A DNA stretch of 26,631 bases, taken from contig CAYONC010000017.1 in the NCBI GenBank assembly GCA_964405265.1, positions 1-26,631 of the forward strand, read 5' to 3'. This document shows positions 23,975-26,631 of this stretch, in pieces; the stretch's first letter is position 1; every line of letters begins with the position of its first letter. The stretch comes from Eshraghiella sp964405265 (GTDB lineage: Bacteria > Bacillota > Clostridia > Lachnospirales > Lachnospiraceae). The notes below the pieces were generated by a model that saw nothing but the letters and a program-made list of their open reading frames with translations, did no database searches and was not told the origin of the DNA. A program made the position numbers and the translations under genes.

Positions 23975-24658
23975 ATGAAGAAGATTTATGAAGGAAAAAC
24001 AAAAGATGTTTACAGCCTTGACAACGGCAACGTTATGCTGAAATTCAAAGATGACTGCACCGGAAAAGACGGTGTGTTTGATCCGGGCGAAAACAGTGTC
24101 GGGTTAACCATTGAAGGTATCGGCAAAGCCAATCTTGAAACATCGATTCATTATTTTGAATTATTAAAGAAGGCCGGCATTAAGACGCATTATGTAAGTG
24201 CCGATGTTGATAACGTAACCATGGAAGTTCTTCCGGGAAAAGTATTCGGTCACGGTTTAGAGGTTATATGCCGCCTTGTGGCTACCGGAAGCTTTATCCG
24301 CAGATATGGCGAATATATTGAAGACGGAACCGTACTTGAAGGCGGTTATGTTGAATGTACATTCAAAAATGATGCTCTTGGCGATCCTCTTGTTACAGGA
24401 GAAGGTCTTGCCGCTCTCGGTATTATGACACCTGCAATGTTTGAAAGCATGAAAGAACAGACATTAAAGATTACAAAGATTGTAGCTGATGACCTTAAAT
24501 CCATCGGTCTTGATCTCTGGGACATTAAATTTGAATTCGGATATAACAATGATGAAGTAATCCTCATTGACGAAATTGCTTCCGGCAATATGCGTGTATA
24601 CAAGGATGGTAAAATAGTTGAACCGGTTGAATTAACCAAATTAATTCTTAACAGATAA
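23975..24658 (+). CDS. purC: Phosphoribosylaminoimidazole-succinocarboxamide (SAICAR) synthase
   Basis: This 227-residue enzyme joins aspartate to CAIR with ATP in purine synthesis. The family motifs are YEGKTKDVY at the N-terminus (nucleotide loop), the FKDDCTGKDG region, ICRLVATGSFIRRYGE, DLWDIKFEFGY, and IDEIASGNMRVY, which corresponds to the family's DEIxPDxxR segment. The last differs from the common DEISPD form but keeps the Glu and Arg. I chose the ATG at 23975 rather than 23957, because TTGGAG lies 9 bases before it and homologues start M-K-K-x-Y-E-G-K. It is a single-gene unit with its own terminator; no other pur gene is in the window. Confidence 0.92.
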   Translation: MKKIYEGKTKDVYSLDNGNVMLKFKDDCTGKDGVFDPGENSVGLTIEGIGKANLETSIHYFELLKKAGIKTHYVSADVDNVTMEVLPGKVFGHGLEVICRLVATGSFIRRYGEYIEDGTVLEGGYVECTFKNDALGDPLVTGEGLAALGIMTPAMFESMKEQTLKITKIVADDLKSIGLDLWDIKFEFGYNNDEVILIDEIASGNMRVYKDGKIVEPVELTKLILNR

Positions 24659-24676
24659 TAATATCTGCAGACAGAG

Positions 24677-24711
24677 CATCCCCCGGCGAAATACGTCAGG
24701 GGATGTTTTTA
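24677..24711 (+). terminator. purC terminator
   Basis: CATCCCC (24677-24683) pairs with GGGGATG (24699-24705) around a 15-base loop and is followed by TTTTTAT. It sits between convergent purC and the GNAT gene, whose stop codon overlaps the T-run. Confidence 0.8.
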
Positions 24712-25221
24712 TAATGTGAAGCACATTTCATGCCATTCTTCTCCGCCCCATGACGAATCAGACATTCCCATGTCTTCAAATCCAAATTTTTCATACATTT
24801 TTACTTTTTCCTGAAGACAGGTAAGAAGAACTTTTTTTCTGCCCTTTTCACGTTCTCTGCACAGATATCTGTATACAAGCTCCCTTCCGAGTCCCAGTCC
24901 TCTGTATTCCGGCAGAACATCCAGTCCGAGCAGCATAATGTTTTTTCCCTCTTTATGATGCAGCCCCGCGTCCGTGAAAAATTCATCCCTGAATCGGTTT
25001 TCATCAGTTGCAATACCATTCAGAAAGCCTGCTATTTTCCCCGTCTTTCTGTCTATTGCAACCAGAAACTGCTCTCTTGCATACTCAATACGTTTTTCTA
25101 TATTTTCTGCCGTGTCTGCCTCATTCGGCGGAAAGCATGTCTGTTCGATAATTGCTGCCTGTGCTGCCTCAGGCTTTTCAATGTTTCTGAATTCAAATAT
25201 TTCCGGTATATTACTTTTCAT
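24709..25221 (-). CDS. GNAT-family N-acetyltransferase
   Basis: This 170-residue acetyltransferase has the GNAT core. Motif A is LGLDVLPEYRGLGLGREL (about 97-114), with R-G-L-G-L-G as the acetyl-CoA pyrophosphate loop. An MYEKFGFEDMG segment near the C-terminus is the usual motif B tyrosine region. The substrate is unknown. The start overlaps the stop of the Fic gene (ATGA), with AAGGAT just upstream. It is the last gene of a three-gene operon, and its stop lies in the T-run of the purC terminator. Confidence 0.9.
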   Translation of the reverse strand: MKSNIPEIFEFRNIEKPEAAQAAIIEQTCFPPNEADTAENIEKRIEYAREQFLVAIDRKTGKIAGFLNGIATDENRFRDEFFTDAGLHHKEGKNIMLLGLDVLPEYRGLGLGRELVYRYLCREREKGRKKVLLTCLQEKVKMYEKFGFEDMGMSDSSWGGEEWHEMCFTL

Positions 25222-25859
25222 ATCCTTACATCCTTTTCTTGATTTATCCCGTACATCAGATTTTCCGTTTTAAACAGTGCTAATCCCTCATAGTAATAGC
25301 TGCGGTCAATACCCTTCATATATATTTCCCTGTCAGCAGTTTTGTCGGTTAACGCCTGCTTTAACAGCCTTTTAATATCAGTATCCCTGACCGGACTGTA
25401 ATTCATTGCGCAAAAATAATCCTCCCTGCCAACCATACTCCAGTCGACTACCTGCCCGAGCTCTTTTTTCATGAGTAAATCAAGCCAGATTCTCATGCTC
25501 CTGCCGTTTCCTTCACGAAACGGATGTGCAATATTCATTTCCACATACTTTTCAATTATTTCCTCAAAGGATGACTGAGGCATTTTCTCTATATCTTCAA
25601 GTGAGGTTTTTAAATACATAAGCGGTGCAAAGCAGAAACGTCCTTTTGCAATATTAACGTTTCTTATTTTGCCGGCAAATCCGTAAATTGAATTAAATAA
25701 ATATCTATGGATTTCCGATAGTGACTTAAACGTTCCTGCTTCAAGCTTATTCAGATATCCGCTGTCAAAGAGTTCCATTGCTCTCTTTTTGCTTATTATT
25801 TCTTCAGCTCTGTCTAATTCTTCCCGGTCGGTGATATCAAGTATATTTTCCAAAATCAT
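25218..25859 (-). CDS. Fic-family AMPylase (class III, self-inhibited type)
   Basis: This 213-residue protein has the complete active motif HPFREGNGRSMR (112-123) with catalytic His112. Fic proteins transfer AMP, and sometimes other groups, to hydroxyl side chains of target proteins. A C-terminal SYYYEG (187-192) matches the [S/T]xxxE[G/N] inhibitory motif, and its place after the Fic core makes this a class III Fic protein, the self-inhibited kind. No separate antitoxin is needed for that class. Its ATG overlaps the stop of the upstream membrane protein gene, and its own stop overlaps the GNAT start, so all three are coupled. The ribosome binding site is weak, fitting translation by coupling. 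The target is unknown. Confidence 0.92.
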   Translation of the reverse strand: MILENILDITDREELDRAEEIISKKRAMELFDSGYLNKLEAGTFKSLSEIHRYLFNSIYGFAGKIRNVNIAKGRFCFAPLMYLKTSLEDIEKMPQSSFEEIIEKYVEMNIAHPFREGNGRSMRIWLDLLMKKELGQVVDWSMVGREDYFCAMNYSPVRDTDIKRLLKQALTDKTADREIYMKGIDRSYYYEGLALFKTENLMYGINQEKDVRI

Positions 25860-26413
25860 AATTTCCGCTTTCTTAACTCACCGGCTTTTTGAAGCCCGCT
25901 TTTCAATATCCGTGCCCTGTTAAATCTCTGCATAAACACAAACATCAGGTCAAATAAAGCACCTGCCACGGATGTAATCAAAAAAACCGCAAATGTCCCA
26001 AACCATACGGTTTCAACAAGAGGCAGAAAACTAAGTACAAAATTTGTTTCATGCACCAATTCTGACTGACATGTTGCCTGAACGACTTCATCCCAACCGT
26101 GTTTGGAAACATCAAATACATCCGTATCAAATGTAGGCATTTTATTTTTCCATTTTTTTACCTTTAACCTGCGGTATAATTTCATCTCCCTATCGCTGAC
26201 CTGATACCATTTTTTCGTATAATCCGCCCGATTTTTCATTCTGGAATCAAACAGATATCCGACAGTCAGGCGGATGATAAAATGATATGCAGCTGTTCCG
26301 AATGTGATTACAAGCGAGAAAATAACATCATTACCGACAGCCCGATATAATAAGCAAAATAACATTGTTAACAATAGTGTTATAACTGCCGTTTTCTTCA
26401 TTGCTTTCGCCAT
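25856..26413 (-). CDS. Membrane protein resembling CrtO-type glycosyl-4,4'-diaponeurosporenoate acyltransferases
   Basis: This 185-residue protein has hydrophobic spans at about 7-25, 28-52 and 120-165. The soluble middle has WYQVSDREMKLYRRLKVKKW, then KNKMPTFD, then CQSELVHETNFVLSF. That order (RE-x-LY-x-RL-x-V-x-x-WK...LP...E-x-VHE) matches my memory of the CrtO acyltransferase family (PF18927). In many non-pigmented Firmicutes these proteins have no known substrate, and no carotenoid genes are near, so the real role is open. The ATG has a perfect GGAGGAG site. It is the first gene of the operon with Fic and GNAT, behind a good promoter. Confidence 0.7.
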   Translation of the reverse strand: MAKAMKKTAVITLLLTMLFCLLYRAVGNDVIFSLVITFGTAAYHFIIRLTVGYLFDSRMKNRADYTKKWYQVSDREMKLYRRLKVKKWKNKMPTFDTDVFDVSKHGWDEVVQATCQSELVHETNFVLSFLPLVETVWFGTFAVFLITSVAGALFDLMFVFMQRFNRARILKSGLQKAGELRKRKL

Positions 26414-26531
26414 AATTATCTCCTCCGATTCCTATTCATAATCAGTCGGAAAGAATTCCCGTATTGTATACATAATATTTACAATTTTTTTCTTAAGTTT
26501 TATAGATCTGAAGACAGGTCCAGATGCTATT

Positions 26532-26560
26532 ATTATATCAAACCCGGATGTGGAAAGCAA
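26532..26560 (-). promoter_or_regulatory. Promoter of the CrtO-like/Fic/GNAT operon
   Basis: On the minus strand TTGCTT (26555-26560), a 17-base spacer and a perfect TATAAT (26532-26537) with extended TGA form a strong promoter. The predicted leader is about 110 bases and AT-rich, with no clear structure. Nothing else was supported from 26561 to the window end. Confidence 0.65.
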
Positions 26561-26631
26561 CGCCCGGGAAACAGGCGTATGTGTTTTTCCGGAGGTGGCA
26601 ATAAGATTAGAACGGTAAGCCGTCGCCATCC

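Noticed and set aside
26432..26629. A 65-residue reading frame on the minus strand at the window edge.
   Set aside because: It spans a strong promoter for the next operon, and its sequence shows no recognisable domain.

Overview
This window looks like the chromosome of a low-GC, Gram-positive anaerobe of the Lachnospiraceae (Clostridia). The evidence is strong AGGAGG-type ribosome binding sites, AT-rich intergenic DNA, a small DUF6465-type protein with a lysine/alanine-rich tail, YolD-type and YvyF-type domains, and a polar amino-acid ABC transporter of clostridial type. I cannot name the genus. There are no tRNA or rRNA genes, insertion sequences, phage genes or CRISPR arrays. About 22 intact genes are packed tightly into operons.

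Layout. (1) 0.1-3.0 kb, minus strand: a DUF6465-like protein with its own promoter, then a three-gene operon of D-2-hydroxyacid dehydrogenase, LysE-type exporter and HAD/Cof phosphatase, separated by a perfect hairpin terminator from the operon upstream. (2) 3.1-6.8 kb, minus: an SbcD/YhaO-like phosphoesterase and an SMC-like ATPase that carries a membrane hairpin instead of a zinc hook. (3) 6.9-9.45 kb, plus: an amino-acid ABC transporter (binding protein, permease, ATPase). Its binding protein appears circularly permuted and its ATPase carries an insertion. (4) 9.45-13.05 kb, plus: a bacterial glycogen debranching enzyme and a lipoprotein with WG-like repeats. (5) 13.0-16.4 kb, minus: Y-family DNA polymerase, YolD-like protein and Xaa-Pro aminopeptidase. 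(6) 16.4-23.8 kb, minus: a seven-gene operon with a strong promoter at 23.8 kb and a strong terminator at 16.4 kb. In transcription order it encodes a TIM-barrel sugar isomerase-like enzyme, a GAF-GGDEF diguanylate cyclase, a TIR/zinc-ribbon protein, a pseudo-receiver/class III nucleotide cyclase, an unrecognised repeat protein, an HExxH putative metallopeptidase, and a membrane sensor with HD-GYP and receiver domains. (7) 23.9-24.7 kb, plus: purC. (8) 24.7-26.6 kb, minus: a three-gene operon of a CrtO-acyltransferase-like membrane protein, a class III Fic protein and a GNAT acetyltransferase.

The most notable region is the seven-gene operon. It joins the making (GGDEF) and breaking (HD-GYP) of cyclic di-GMP with a class III cyclase whose base-specifying residues are not those of a typical adenylate cyclase, and with a TIR protein that keeps the NADase glutamate. 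Most joints overlap or abut (ATGA or TAATG), so the proteins are probably made together. This resembles cyclic-nucleotide/TIR defence logic, but no cyclic-nucleotide-binding effector domain is visible, so it is better treated as an undescribed mixed-messenger signalling or stress operon. The second strong observation is the circularly permuted substrate-binding protein at 7.0-7.8 kb.
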